From: Halospina denitrificans | GTDB taxonomy: Bacteria; Pseudomonadota; Gammaproteobacteria; Pseudomonadales; Oleiphilaceae | NCBI RefSeq assembly: GCF_004364635.1 | Contig: NZ_SOAX01000004.1 | Span: forward strand, 219,149-283,148 | Length of the DNA: 64,000 nucleotides | Direction of reading: 5' to 3' | Part shown: piece by piece, positions 34,566 to 43,976 of the stretch | Layout of the letters: each line of letters begins with the position of its first letter | Position numbering within the stretch: position 1 is the stretch's first letter | Made by a program: the position numbers and the translations under genes | The notes under the pieces: model-generated | What the model was told of the DNA's origin: nothing | The model's database searches: none | Seen by the model: the letters and a program-made list of their open reading frames with translations, nothing else

Positions 34566-35018
34566 TTATTGGGAGGATTTCTCGGGCGTTTTCGTCTTGC
34601 CTGCCTGGCTCTTCGAGCTGGTGGAAGACGACTTGGAAGCGCTGGCGCTGCTTCCCTGAGAAGCTTTCTGCCCCTGAGAGGTTTTCTTCCCCTGAGAGGT
34701 TTTCTGTCCCTCGTCTTCCTCGTGAAACACCTCGCTGGCTTCCTCCCGGAATTCATCCGCCATGCGCGAGAGCTCGTTCATGTTCTCGCTGGCCTTTTCC
34801 ACAATATTGTTGAACATCTCTGCCTGGTCACTGAGGTACTTCTGGAAGTCCTCGTAGTCGCGGATCTGTGTTGCCGCTTTCGCCTGCTGGCCCGCCATGC
34901 TCATGAAATCCCGGAGGGCTTCCATCTGCATCTCACCCACCTTGGATACCGTGCTCATGGTCAGCTTGTTGAACCTGGAAACGGGTTCCGCTGTTTTCTT
35001 GAGGTTCTCAAACATCAT
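34566..35018 (-). CDS. Phasin
   Basis: This 150-residue granule-coating protein has a phasin helix bundle (about 5-95) rich in A, Q, M and E. The C-terminal tail is basic and Ser/Thr/Lys-rich, with three hexapeptide units QKTSQG-KKTSQG-QKASQG (106-123). The tail resembles the low-complexity basic domain of PhaF/PhaI-type phasins that bind DNA and help segregate granules. The first and second ATG (35018 and 35015) are both possible behind AAGGAG. Confidence 0.85.
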   Translation of the reverse strand: MMFENLKKTAEPVSRFNKLTMSTVSKVGEMQMEALRDFMSMAGQQAKAATQIRDYEDFQKYLSDQAEMFNNIVEKASENMNELSRMADEFREEASEVFHEEDEGQKTSQGKKTSQGQKASQGSSASASKSSSTSSKSQAGKTKTPEKSSQ

Positions 35019-35063
35019 TCTGCTCCTTCTCGTTTATCATCCTTACACCACTGACGTAAGGGT

Positions 35064-35822
35064 TCAGTGCATGTGCATACCGCCATTGATCGAATAATCC
35101 GCGCCCGTTATGAAGGCCGATTCATCATCCGCCAGGAACCGGACCACCCTTGCCACTTCCTCCGGCTCCGCAAGGCGGCCAACCGGGATCTGGGCCACAA
35201 TCTTCTCCCGCACTTCCTCAGACACTGACATTACCATATCTGTCGCCGCATAACCGGGTGAAACCGTGTTGACGGTAATGCCCTTGCGCGCAACTTCCTG
35301 GGCAAGAGCCTTGGTAAAACCATGAATACCAGCCTTGGCCGCTGAGTAGTTCACCTGCCCGAACTGCCCTTTCTGCCCGTTAACCGAGGATATGTTTACG
35401 ATACGCCCGAACCCCTGCTCAAGCATCCTATTGAGAAAAGGGTGCGTGACGTTGAAGACACTGTCCAGATTGGTATGGATGACGTCATGCCACTGCTCAA
35501 CGCTCATCTTCTTCATGACCGCGTCCCGCGTGATACCCGCGTTATTGACCAGAACATCAAGACGCCCGTACTCCTCAAGCAACTCGTTGGCGCCGCTTCG
35601 ACAGCTTTCCGGGTCGGAGACATCCATGCAGACCAGACCAACTTCCAGCCCGTCAGCAGCCATTTCCTGCTGCCATTCCACGGCGTGCGCCTTACGTTCG
35701 GGTGAACGATAGGAGGACACCACCTTATAACCATCACGCGCGAACGCCTTGCAGATCGCGGTCCCGAGGCCGCCATACCCGCCGGTTACCAACGCTATTC
35801 TTGAATCCTGTCCCTCAGACAT
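35064..35822 (-). CDS. phaB: Acetoacetyl-CoA reductase
   Basis: This 252-residue classical SDR has TGGYGGLG (13-20) for NADPH, NNAG, and the catalytic S145/S146, Y159 and K163 in YSAAK. It reduces acetoacetyl-CoA to (R)-3-hydroxybutyryl-CoA for PhaC. The ATG at 35820-35822 has GAGGAGGAG upstream. No thiolase (phaA) is present in the window, so the first PHA step must come from elsewhere. Confidence 0.9.
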   Translation of the reverse strand: MSEGQDSRIALVTGGYGGLGTAICKAFARDGYKVVSSYRSPERKAHAVEWQQEMAADGLEVGLVCMDVSDPESCRSGANELLEEYGRLDVLVNNAGITRDAVMKKMSVEQWHDVIHTNLDSVFNVTHPFLNRMLEQGFGRIVNISSVNGQKGQFGQVNYSAAKAGIHGFTKALAQEVARKGITVNTVSPGYAATDMVMSVSEEVREKIVAQIPVGRLAEPEEVARVVRFLADDESAFITGADYSINGGMHMH

Positions 35823-36012
35823 AACCAGAACTCCTCCTCTGACATCACAACCAAAGTTCAACCATAAATAACCCTGCGGGTCTGCCTATTGACGTCGGTC
35901 ATCAGTTGGGATCCTGGGCCAGCGCCGTGATACGGAATGTGAACCGATCGTCGAAAACTGGCAGAATAGCCGCTCTCTTTACCCCAAACCCATCAAGCCG
36001 GAAGAGGACCCC

Positions 36013-37185
36013 ATGAAGCCTGTCTCAGCGACTGCGTTTGCGACGCTCGGCGCCGCCATCATTGCCATGAGTTATGGTCTGGCCCGCTTCGCCTATGGGC
36101 TTTTTGTGCCACCAATCCGTGAAGAGCTTGGTCTGGGTGCGGATGTCATGGGGTCGGTAGGCTCCATGGCCTTCATCGGTTTCATCGTTGCGAGCCTGGT
36201 CGCAGCGCCTCTTGCCAGGCGTCTGGGCGCGCGTGACGGGGCCATGCTTGCCTGTGCATTCGGAGCCATCGGACTCACATTGATCGGCAAGGCCGGGAGC
36301 GCGCTGACGCTTGGCACTGGCGTCTTCCTCTGCGGTATCTGCACGGGCCTGAGCATGCCCGCGCTATCGGAGGGTATCCACAAGGCGATTCGCCCCGGAT
36401 TGCACAGTCGGGTCAATGCGGTGATGAACGCGGGCACGAGCGTGGGGGTTGTCGTCTCGGTCCCCGCCGTTCTGCTTCTTGCCAATGCGTGGCGGGGCGC
36501 TTATGCCTCCTTTGCCATCCTCGCTGCGCTTCTGGCCCTGGCTGCCTGGTGGTTCATCCCCAGGAGCGGGTCCGTCCCAACCGACGACCCACCGACACAG
36601 GCACCCCCCATCACGCCCTTGCAGCGGCGTCGACTGATCGGCATGAACATCTTCGCCTTTGGCATGGGCATTGTGAGCTCGGCTTACTGGGTCTTCACCC
36701 CGGACCTGGTGGTTGAACTTGGGGGCCTGGCACCGAACCTGACGGGCTGGCTCTGGCTGGCAGTGGGTCTGGCGGGGCTCGGTGCGGCCCTGGCCGGAGA
36801 CATGTGTCAGCGCTACGGCGCGGGGCCAACACAGGGCCTGGCCCTGGCCGGCGTGGCCGTGGCGACGGTCATGCCACTCGCGGCGCCCGACAACCTGCCC
36901 CTGGCTATCGGCTCGGCCGCGATCTTTGGCCTGGCCTACATGACTCTTGCCGGCACCTACCTGGTCAGCGCCATTGCAATGCTGCCGGACCACCCCTCGC
37001 TGGGCGGGGTTCTTCCCTTCCTCGCCATTGCCGTCGGGCAGGCCGTGGGATCGGCCCTGGCGGGCATTGCAATCGCCCAGACTGGCTACATCATAGCCTT
37101 CGGCGTCTTTGCAGCCGCCTCCCTGGCCATCGCCCTCTGTTTCCGCTGGTACCCCGAGCCGTTTCCGGAAGCGGGTTCCGCCTAG
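36013..37185 (+). CDS. YbfB/YjiJ family MFS transporter
   Basis: This 390-residue inner-membrane protein has 12 predicted spans. The N-terminus GAAIIAMSYGLARFAYGLFVPPIREELGL is the signature of the YbfB/YjiJ (MFS_4) branch, whose substrates are mostly unknown. It is transcribed alone from a gap with the phaB start. Its stop overlaps the convergent SDR gene by four bases. Confidence 0.8.
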   Translation: MKPVSATAFATLGAAIIAMSYGLARFAYGLFVPPIREELGLGADVMGSVGSMAFIGFIVASLVAAPLARRLGARDGAMLACAFGAIGLTLIGKAGSALTLGTGVFLCGICTGLSMPALSEGIHKAIRPGLHSRVNAVMNAGTSVGVVVSVPAVLLLANAWRGAYASFAILAALLALAAWWFIPRSGSVPTDDPPTQAPPITPLQRRRLIGMNIFAFGMGIVSSAYWVFTPDLVVELGGLAPNLTGWLWLAVGLAGLGAALAGDMCQRYGAGPTQGLALAGVAVATVMPLAAPDNLPLAIGSAAIFGLAYMTLAGTYLVSAIAMLPDHPSLGGVLPFLAIAVGQAVGSALAGIAIAQTGYIIAFGVFAAASLAIALCFRWYPEPFPEAGSA

Positions 37186-37949
37186 CGCCCCCAGAGCCTC
37201 TTTATAATGCCGCGGATCGCGGCGGCGGGAAGCGTTCCTGAAACCGTCCACAGACTGCGCATCCTGCGCGTAATGGGGCGGTGCAGCTCGGAGCTGCGGG
37301 TCAGCTTCCACACTTCCCTGGCCACATCCTCAGCCGTGAGATGAACACCCATGGCGTTGAACATGCCCGAGCCGGCCTCGTTCGATGCCACCATGCCGGT
37401 CTTCACGAAAGGCGGCATCAGGTCGCAGACACGGATGTCATAGCCCTCCCATTCAATATCCAGCGCCTCCGTCATCGCCCGTACCCCGTGCTTGGTAGCG
37501 GAGTAGGAGGCGAAATCCGGCGTGCCGTAAATGGCCGAGGCGGAACTCATGTTCACCACCCGGGCGCCAGGGGTGTCACGCAAATAAGGGAAGGCAGTGT
37601 GCAGGACATTGATCAGGCCGGTGAGGTTCACGTCCACCACCTGCCGGTGATCCTCGAGGTGAATCTCCTCGAAACGCCCCACCCGCAGAAGGCCGGCGTT
37701 GTTATGCAGCACATCGAGCCGGCCGTCAGTCCGCGCGGCAAAGCCCGCCAGCGACTGTCGCACCGAGGCCGCATCGACCACGTCCGTAACGTGAATACTG
37801 CACTGCGCCTCGCCGAGTTCCTCCTGCAGAGAATGGAGCGCCGCCTCATCCAGATCCGCCGCGCCGACAAACCAACCCTTAGCGACAAAGTAATGGGCCG
37901 TGGCGCGCCCAATCCCTGCGCCGGCCCCGGTTATGAAGATACTGTTCAT
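37182..37949 (-). CDS. SDR family oxidoreductase
   Basis: This 255-residue short-chain dehydrogenase has TGAGAGIG for the dinucleotide and AADLDEAAL for the acidic strand typical of NAD(P). It continues with NNAG and YSATKHGVRAMTE with the catalytic tyrosine and lysine. The ATG at 37947-37949 is chosen because the Rossmann motif follows directly. Substrate unknown. It follows the AbgT gene on the same strand with a short gap. Confidence 0.82.
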   Translation of the reverse strand: MNSIFITGAGAGIGRATAHYFVAKGWFVGAADLDEAALHSLQEELGEAQCSIHVTDVVDAASVRQSLAGFAARTDGRLDVLHNNAGLLRVGRFEEIHLEDHRQVVDVNLTGLINVLHTAFPYLRDTPGARVVNMSSASAIYGTPDFASYSATKHGVRAMTEALDIEWEGYDIRVCDLMPPFVKTGMVASNEAGSGMFNAMGVHLTAEDVAREVWKLTRSSELHRPITRRMRSLWTVSGTLPAAAIRGIIKRLWGR

Positions 37950-37965
37950 GCTTCCTCTTGCTCCT

Positions 37966-39477
37966 TCAGGCCGGCCCCGGGGGAATACCGAGGGCAATCC
38001 AGACAGCCAGTAACAGCGGCCACACCACCGCGAACGCGATTGCGTAGGGCAGCATCAAGGCCACCAGAGTGCCAATTCCCGCGCCCGGGCGCCAACGCTG
38101 GACAAACGCCAGAACGATCACCCAGTACGGGTTGAGTGGCGTAATGATATTGGTCACCGAGTCCCCGATGCGATAGGCCGCCTGCGTCAGCTCCGGGCTG
38201 AGCCCTGCCTGCATGAGCATGGGGACAAACACCGGCGCCAGGAAGGCGTACTTGGCCGAGGCCGAACCAATGAACAGGTTCGCCACCATGGCCACCAGAA
38301 GGAAACCCAGTGCCAGTGCCGGCGCCGGAATCGCCAGGGACGCCAGCGCCTTGCCGCCGGTAATGGCCAGCAGAAGCCCGAGCTGGCTGTAACTGAAAGC
38401 CTCGATGAACTGGGCTGCTACAAACGCAAGCACGATGTAGGGCGCCAGGGCCGCGATGGTGTTGGCAAGCATTGTCGCCAGGTCCTCGTCACTGGTAATG
38501 GTGCCGGCAAAGCACCCATAGGCAAGCCCCGGCACAAGAAACAACACCAACAGCAGCGGCACCATGGCCTCAACCCAACGGGCGAAATTTTCACCCTGTC
38601 CATGCAAGGGCCCACCGGGGACAAGGATCATCAGGAGGACGGCTCCGAACGTAACTGCAAAGGCGGCGCCCGCTGCCTTGAGGCCCCTTTCCGGCATTGG
38701 GCCCGCGTCATACCCAGCCTCCCCCTCTCCGGCGCTGTCCGCACCCGCTTCCTGGCGCGGCTCAACAATACGGGTGGTGACCCACCAGCCTACGCCGGTC
38801 AGTACCAGGGTGGAGGCAATCATCAGCCACCAGTTCGCGGTCACTGCCACAGCGTAATCCGGCTCAAGGATCCGCGCGCCAGCTTCGGTCAACCCGGCCA
38901 GCAGCGGGTCCAGCGCGGTAATCATCAGGTTGGCGCTGAAACCGGCCGATACCCCGGCAAACGCAGCCGCCAACCCCGCCAGCGTCGAACGACCGGCGGC
39001 ATGGAAGAGTACCGCTGCCAGTGGCGGCAGGACCACATAGCCCGCATCCAGAGTGATTGACGACAGAATCCCGAGAAGCACCACCGCGGGCGCCAGCAGT
39101 CGATCCGGGGTCACGCGCAGGAGGCGTTCAAGCAACGCGGGCAGCAACCCCGACCGCTCCGCCACGCCAATTCCCAGCATGGCCACCAGAACCAGCCCCA
39201 GGGGCGGAAAGGTCACGAAGTTTTCCACCATGCTGGAGAACAGCCACCAGAGGCCCTCACTCTCAAGCAGTCCCTCTGCCGTTACCAGTTCTCCCTCACC
39301 GGAAGCACCGGCGGGCTTGCGTACCGACCATCCCGCCCAGACGGCGAGCTGAGAGAGCACCATGACCACGGCCAATGCCATCGCAAAGAGCGTGACCGGG
39401 TGTGGCAGCGCGTTCCCGGCACGTTCAACGCGGTCCAGCCAGTGGGAACCTCTGGTTTGCTGATCATTCGGACTCAT
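37966..39477 (-). CDS. AbgT family transporter
   Basis: This 503-residue inner-membrane transporter has about 11 spans. It starts HPVTLFAMALAVVMVLS and carries AGYVVLPPLAAVLFHAAGRS and SAKYAFLAPVFVPMLMQ, both conserved in AbgT proteins (PF03806). Members import p-aminobenzoyl-glutamate or export sulfonamides. The gamma-glutamylcyclotransferase-like gene just upstream handles gamma-glutamyl compounds, a suggestive pairing. Confidence 0.85.
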   Translation of the reverse strand: MSPNDQQTRGSHWLDRVERAGNALPHPVTLFAMALAVVMVLSQLAVWAGWSVRKPAGASGEGELVTAEGLLESEGLWWLFSSMVENFVTFPPLGLVLVAMLGIGVAERSGLLPALLERLLRVTPDRLLAPAVVLLGILSSITLDAGYVVLPPLAAVLFHAAGRSTLAGLAAAFAGVSAGFSANLMITALDPLLAGLTEAGARILEPDYAVAVTANWWLMIASTLVLTGVGWWVTTRIVEPRQEAGADSAGEGEAGYDAGPMPERGLKAAGAAFAVTFGAVLLMILVPGGPLHGQGENFARWVEAMVPLLLVLFLVPGLAYGCFAGTITSDEDLATMLANTIAALAPYIVLAFVAAQFIEAFSYSQLGLLLAITGGKALASLAIPAPALALGFLLVAMVANLFIGSASAKYAFLAPVFVPMLMQAGLSPELTQAAYRIGDSVTNIITPLNPYWVIVLAFVQRWRPGAGIGTLVALMLPYAIAFAVVWPLLLAVWIALGIPPGPA

Positions 39478-39482
39478 TCAGG

Positions 39483-39998
39483 TTACTCCGGAAACAGCTC
39501 CGACCTTGTGTAGATGGACAACTCTTGTTGATGCCGCTCCGCTTCCGGATCCTCCGCCACACTCACACTCTCGATCCAGGCAGTATACTCAGCGGGGAAA
39601 CGGTTTTCCCGGGCACCAATGCGCACATGTTCCCAGTACCAGCGATAGGGCGTCAGTGTCGGGTCGATGTCGGTTGCCACATAGATCTGCGTATTCAGGC
39701 GCTCACCCTGCCCCGTGATAACCTCGACCATCTTCTCGGCATAGCCGTACCCCAGCCCCTCCACACGGTCCAGGTCGCCCTTCTCGGAGGCTGCAATATC
39801 CCATACGATGCCTATGACGCGATCGCCGGATTGCCCCGTGTATTCGGCATCACACTTGGCCGAACCATCAGCACGGCTGCGTTTATGGAACACCATCCGA
39901 TGCTCCGGCAGTTCCGCCACCGCCACAAAACGGGCCGAGGGGACGCGGGCCTGCAGACGTCTCTGGGACATATTCGAGCCATAGGAAAAACACAACAT
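39483..39998 (-). CDS. Gamma-glutamylcyclotransferase-like protein
   Basis: This 171-residue GGCT-fold protein has the N-terminal YGSNM, the RVEGLGYGYAE segment, and the aspartate/glutamate-rich C-terminus. These proteins cleave gamma-glutamyl amines or peptides to 5-oxoproline. It lies six bases upstream of the AbgT transporter. Its start region is divergent from the diguanylate cyclase gene. Confidence 0.82.
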   Translation of the reverse strand: MLCFSYGSNMSQRRLQARVPSARFVAVAELPEHRMVFHKRSRADGSAKCDAEYTGQSGDRVIGIVWDIAASEKGDLDRVEGLGYGYAEKMVEVITGQGERLNTQIYVATDIDPTLTPYRWYWEHVRIGARENRFPAEYTAWIESVSVAEDPEAERHQQELSIYTRSELFPE

Positions 39999-40069
39999 CG
40001 CTTTGGATTCTCCGAATAAAAATCGAACAAACTGCTATGCTCAGAATTGAATTCAACAGGATAGTTCAC

Positions 40070-41197
40070 GTGACGTCACTTTGGCATTATCCCCGGGTTC
40101 CCGCGGAATGGCGCCCCGCATTCAGGGACTACCAGCGCCGTCTGGCCCGCCAGTACGCAGTGCTGGCAGCCTGGGTCACGCTGATCATGGTTCCCCTGTT
40201 CCATGTTTCCGACTGGTGGATCGATCCGGTCCCCCAGGGATTCTGGGGGTACGACCTGTTGATGCGCCTGCCACCATTAATGCTCGCGCTGATTACTCTC
40301 TGGCTCCATTACCGGCGCCCTGACGGGCCGTGGCCCCGAATCATGGCGATAACTCTGGGCCTGACCATCATGTTGATGACGACCGGCCTGTTGGTACTGC
40401 ATCATCTGGCGGGCACCGAGGTCACTGACCTGATGGTTCGAGGCCTGATCATGACCACCGCCGCCGTGGCCATTGTGGCCACCGCCGGTATCCGGGATCT
40501 TGCGGTGATCTACGGCATTCCCTTCGCGGGACTGCTGATCCTGCTTGCAAGCAGCGGCACCGATTCTGTCACGGCCATGGGTTTGGTGATCCACCCGCTG
40601 ATGATGGCCGTCATCGGCTGCATAATCGCTGAAGTGCTCTTCATCTCTCGCGTGCGGGCCTTCAATGACCGGCAGAAACTGCATCACAATGCCATGACCG
40701 ATCCTCTTACCGGCCTGCTCAATCGCCGGGCAATGGAAGGCCAGCTCCAGGTGGAACACGCCCGCTCCAGCCGCCATCACAACACCTACGCACTGGTCAT
40801 GGCGGATCTGGACCTTTTCAAACATGTGAACGACACCTATGGGCACGACGTGGGTGACGAGGTGCTCAGGGACCTGGCGGAGCGGATGCGGGCATCGGTG
40901 CGCATCGAGGATGCCATCGCCCGCTGGGGCGGCGAGGAATTCCTGATTCTGCTGCGTGCCACAGGCAGTGAGGAGGCGCTTATCGTGGCCGAAAAAATCC
41001 GCAGAAAAGTCAATGAGAAGGCGTTCTATGCCGGCGCCACTACCCTACCGATTACAATCAGCCTGGGCGTCGGCGTAGTCGACGGCGACCCGGACCCCGA
41101 CGAGGTCATCAAGCGGGCGGATCAGGCCCTGTACCGGGCCAAGGAGAACGGACGCGACCGGGTCGAGATACTGGAACAAGCCTCTGATGGCAATTGA
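40070..41197 (+). CDS. Diguanylate cyclase (GGDEF)
   Basis: This protein of about 375 residues has five to six N-terminal membrane spans (to about residue 200), then a GGDEF domain. The active motif is RWGGEEFLILL, with DPLTGLLNRRAMEGQL before it. It should make cyclic di-GMP at the inner membrane. The I-site RxxD five residues before the motif is not intact, so product inhibition may be weak. I prefer the GTG at 40070 with AGGA at proper spacing; an ATG at 40037 would add 11 residues. Confidence 0.85.
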   Translation: MTSLWHYPRVPAEWRPAFRDYQRRLARQYAVLAAWVTLIMVPLFHVSDWWIDPVPQGFWGYDLLMRLPPLMLALITLWLHYRRPDGPWPRIMAITLGLTIMLMTTGLLVLHHLAGTEVTDLMVRGLIMTTAAVAIVATAGIRDLAVIYGIPFAGLLILLASSGTDSVTAMGLVIHPLMMAVIGCIIAEVLFISRVRAFNDRQKLHHNAMTDPLTGLLNRRAMEGQLQVEHARSSRHHNTYALVMADLDLFKHVNDTYGHDVGDEVLRDLAERMRASVRIEDAIARWGGEEFLILLRATGSEEALIVAEKIRRKVNEKAFYAGATTLPITISLGVGVVDGDPDPDEVIKRADQALYRAKENGRDRVEILEQASDGN

Positions 41198-41259
41198 ACT
41201 GTTCACCGCCCGAGCGCCAGGGCTCTATGCCAGGCACCGCGCTGGCTGCCATGGCGACG

Positions 41260-41592
41260 CTACCCCGGATCCTGATAAACCCGCAGCATCCGAAACCGGG
41301 CGAGCCCCCAGACCACCAGGGGCCAGAACACCGTGGTCGCCATATCCCCCAGACTGATCTGCCAACGCCAGTGGCCCAGCTGCAAGAGATCATCGCGCAT
41401 ATCAAGCATCTCGCCCAGCGCGGCGGCAACGAACACCATGGCCAGGGGTAGAAACGCATCAAGAGGGCGCCTGAACAGCAGGGCCGCACCGAAGAACACG
41501 GCCAGCCCTACAAAGACATGCAACGCATCCTTGGACAGACCCAGGGTTGCTACCAGGTCAAGCTTTACTACCTGGAAAAGGGATAGCTCCAT
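41260..41592 (-). CDS. Small membrane protein of unknown function
   Basis: This 110-residue protein has about three hydrophobic segments (LHVFVGLAVFFGAALLF, FLPLAMVFVAAALG and TTVFWPLVVWGLARF). The family is not recognised. It sits convergent with the diguanylate cyclase and about 30 bases from icd on the same strand. A VanZ-like or DUF-type origin is possible but unsupported. Confidence 0.55.
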   Translation of the reverse strand: MELSLFQVVKLDLVATLGLSKDALHVFVGLAVFFGAALLFRRPLDAFLPLAMVFVAAALGEMLDMRDDLLQLGHWRWQISLGDMATTVFWPLVVWGLARFRMLRVYQDPG

Positions 41593-41625
41593 TCGCCCGG
41601 GTCTCTCCTTGTACGCGAGTCACGA

Positions 41626-43854
41626 TCAGCGGAACGAGTCGATGATGCCGTTCAGCGTCTTGCTGGGCCGCATCTGGCTCTGGATCTTGTCCGCGTCCGG
41701 ATAGTAGTAGCCACCGATATCCACGGCCTGCCCCTGGATCTCGATCAGCTCCTTCAGGATGGTCTCCTCGTTATCCGCGAGCTCCTTGGCCAGCTTCCCG
41801 AACTTCTCCTTGAGCTCCTTATCCTCATCCTGCGCTGCCAGGGCATCGGCCCAGTAGAGCGCCAGGTAGAAGTGACTGCCCCGGTTATCAAGCTCGCCGG
41901 ATTTGCGCGAGGGCGACTTGTCCTCTTCCAGGAAACGGGCGGTAGCCGCATCCAGGCTCCTGGACATGATCCCGGCTCTTTCGTTGCCCTGCTTATTCCC
42001 CATGTGCTCAAGCGACACCATCATCGCCAGGAATTCACCCAGCGAGTCCCACCGCAGGTGATCTTCCTCGAGGAACTGCTGGACGTGCTTGGGCGCGGAG
42101 CCGCCCGCACCGGTCTCGAAGAGGCCGCCACCGGCCAGCAACGGAACGATGGAGAGCATCTTGGCGCTGGTGCCCAGTTCGATGATGGGGAAAAGGTCCG
42201 TGAGGTAGTCCCGCAGCACGTTACCGGTGACGGAGATGGTATCGCGGCCGCGGATCATGCGCTCCATGGTGTAGCGGATGGCGCGATCCGGGGACATGAT
42301 CTCAATATCCAGACCTTCGGTATCATGCTCTTTCAGGTAGTGCTTCACCTTACGGATCATCGATGCGTCGTGAGGGCGTTCCGGATCCAGCCAGAAGATG
42401 GCCGGCATGCCGCTGAGCCGGGCACGTTCCACGGCCAGACGGACCCAGTCGCGGATGGGCAGGTCCTTGGTCTGGCACATGCGCCAGATATCACCATGGT
42501 CCACCTTATGCTCAAAGATCACGCTGCCATCTTCGCCGACGACCCGCATACGGCCGTCCTCAGGCACCTCAAAGGTCTTGTCGTGAGAGCCGTATTCCTC
42601 GGCCTGCTGCGCCATCAGGCCCACGTTGGGCACGGTTCCGATGGTGCTCGGGTCAAAGGCGTCATGGTGCTTACAGAAGTTGATGACTTCCTGGTAGATG
42701 GTGGCGTAGGTGCTCTCCGGGATCACCGCCTTGGTGTCCTTCATCTTGCCATCCGTGCCCCACATCTTGCCGCCTGCGCGGATCATGGCCGGCATGGAGG
42801 CGTCCACGATCACGTCGCTGGGCGTGTGCAGGTTCGAGATGCCGCGATCCGAATCCACCATGGCCATTTCCGGGCGGTTGATGAAGCAGTCGCGGATGTC
42901 TTCCTCAATTTCGGAGCGTTCCGAGAAGGACAGGTCCTTGATCTTGTCATAGAGGTTGCTCATACCGCTGTTCGGGTTGACGCCCATCTGTTCGAACAGC
43001 TCCTTGTGCTTCTCAAAGACGTCCTTGAAGTAGACCGTCACCGCATGGCCAAACACGATCGGGTGAGACACCTTCATCATCGTCGCTTTCACGTGCAGCG
43101 AGAACAGCAGCCCGGCACGACGCGCGCCCTCGATTTCCTCTTCCAGGAACTGGCGCAACGCCTTCACGTTCATGAACATGCCATCAATCACTTCCCCTTC
43201 CTCAACGGCAACTTCCTTGAGGGGCGTGGTCTTGCCACTGTCGCCGACGAGTTCAATGCGCACCGTCTGGGCCTTGTCCACAATGGTGGACTGCTCGCTG
43301 TGGTAGAAGTCGCCACTGCGCATGTGCGCCACGTGGGTGCGCGATGCCTGGCTCCACTTGCCCATGGAGTGGGGGTGCTTCTTGGCATACTCCTTCACGG
43401 CCTTCGAGGCCCGCCGATCCGAGTTCCCCTGGCGCAGCACCGGGTTCACGTTACTGCCCAGCACCCTGGCATAACGGTCCTGGATGGCCTCTTCCTCATC
43501 CGTTTTTGGCGCCTCGGGATAGTCCGGAATGGCGAACCCTTTCTCCTGGAGCTCGCCCACGGCTTCACGCAGCTGGGGGATGGACGCGCTGATGTTGGGC
43601 GTCTTGATGATGTTGGCATCAGGGTGATTCGTGAGCTCTCCAAGCATCTTCAACTGGTCTGAAACCTGCTGATCCTCACGCAGGTAATCCGGAAACTGGG
43701 CCAGTATCCGCGACGCCAGGGAGATATCACTGGGCTCCACATTGATTCCTGCCGGGGAGACAAAAGCGCGAACAATGGGGAGAAAAGAGTAAGTGGCGAG
43801 AGCGGGGGCTTCGTCGGTTTCGGTATAAACAATTCTGGGTGCGTCGGTTGTCAT
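41626..43854 (-). CDS. icd: Monomeric NADP-dependent isocitrate dehydrogenase (IDH-II type)
   Basis: This 742-residue enzyme of the large monomeric class (PF03971) oxidises isocitrate to 2-oxoglutarate with NADP in the TCA cycle. Length and the landmarks [33 protein letters not shown] and [19 protein letters not shown] identify it. The dimeric IDH is unrelated in sequence. It stands behind a long leader with no gene (43855-43976). Confidence 0.92.
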   Translation of the reverse strand: MTTDAPRIVYTETDEAPALATYSFLPIVRAFVSPAGINVEPSDISLASRILAQFPDYLREDQQVSDQLKMLGELTNHPDANIIKTPNISASIPQLREAVGELQEKGFAIPDYPEAPKTDEEEAIQDRYARVLGSNVNPVLRQGNSDRRASKAVKEYAKKHPHSMGKWSQASRTHVAHMRSGDFYHSEQSTIVDKAQTVRIELVGDSGKTTPLKEVAVEEGEVIDGMFMNVKALRQFLEEEIEGARRAGLLFSLHVKATMMKVSHPIVFGHAVTVYFKDVFEKHKELFEQMGVNPNSGMSNLYDKIKDLSFSERSEIEEDIRDCFINRPEMAMVDSDRGISNLHTPSDVIVDASMPAMIRAGGKMWGTDGKMKDTKAVIPESTYATIYQEVINFCKHHDAFDPSTIGTVPNVGLMAQQAEEYGSHDKTFEVPEDGRMRVVGEDGSVIFEHKVDHGDIWRMCQTKDLPIRDWVRLAVERARLSGMPAIFWLDPERPHDASMIRKVKHYLKEHDTEGLDIEIMSPDRAIRYTMERMIRGRDTISVTGNVLRDYLTDLFPIIELGTSAKMLSIVPLLAGGGLFETGAGGSAPKHVQQFLEEDHLRWDSLGEFLAMMVSLEHMGNKQGNERAGIMSRSLDAATARFLEEDKSPSRKSGELDNRGSHFYLALYWADALAAQDEDKELKEKFGKLAKELADNEETILKELIEIQGQAVDIGGYYYPDADKIQSQMRPSKTLNGIIDSFR

Positions 43855-43976
43855 GTCGTCCTCGGGTCCGGCTTTGTTGAAGAGATTAATGGCGTATCAG
43901 AAAGCTCAGGGGTTCCCAGTATGAGCCTTAACTATGGCGCGGTGAATGCTACTTTAGCATTAGACCCCTTGCGGGT

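Noticed and set aside
41872..43662. Long plus-strand open frame (596 codons) opposite icd
   Set aside because: Antisense shadow of the monomeric isocitrate dehydrogenase; low-complexity H/R/V-rich sequence, no domain.
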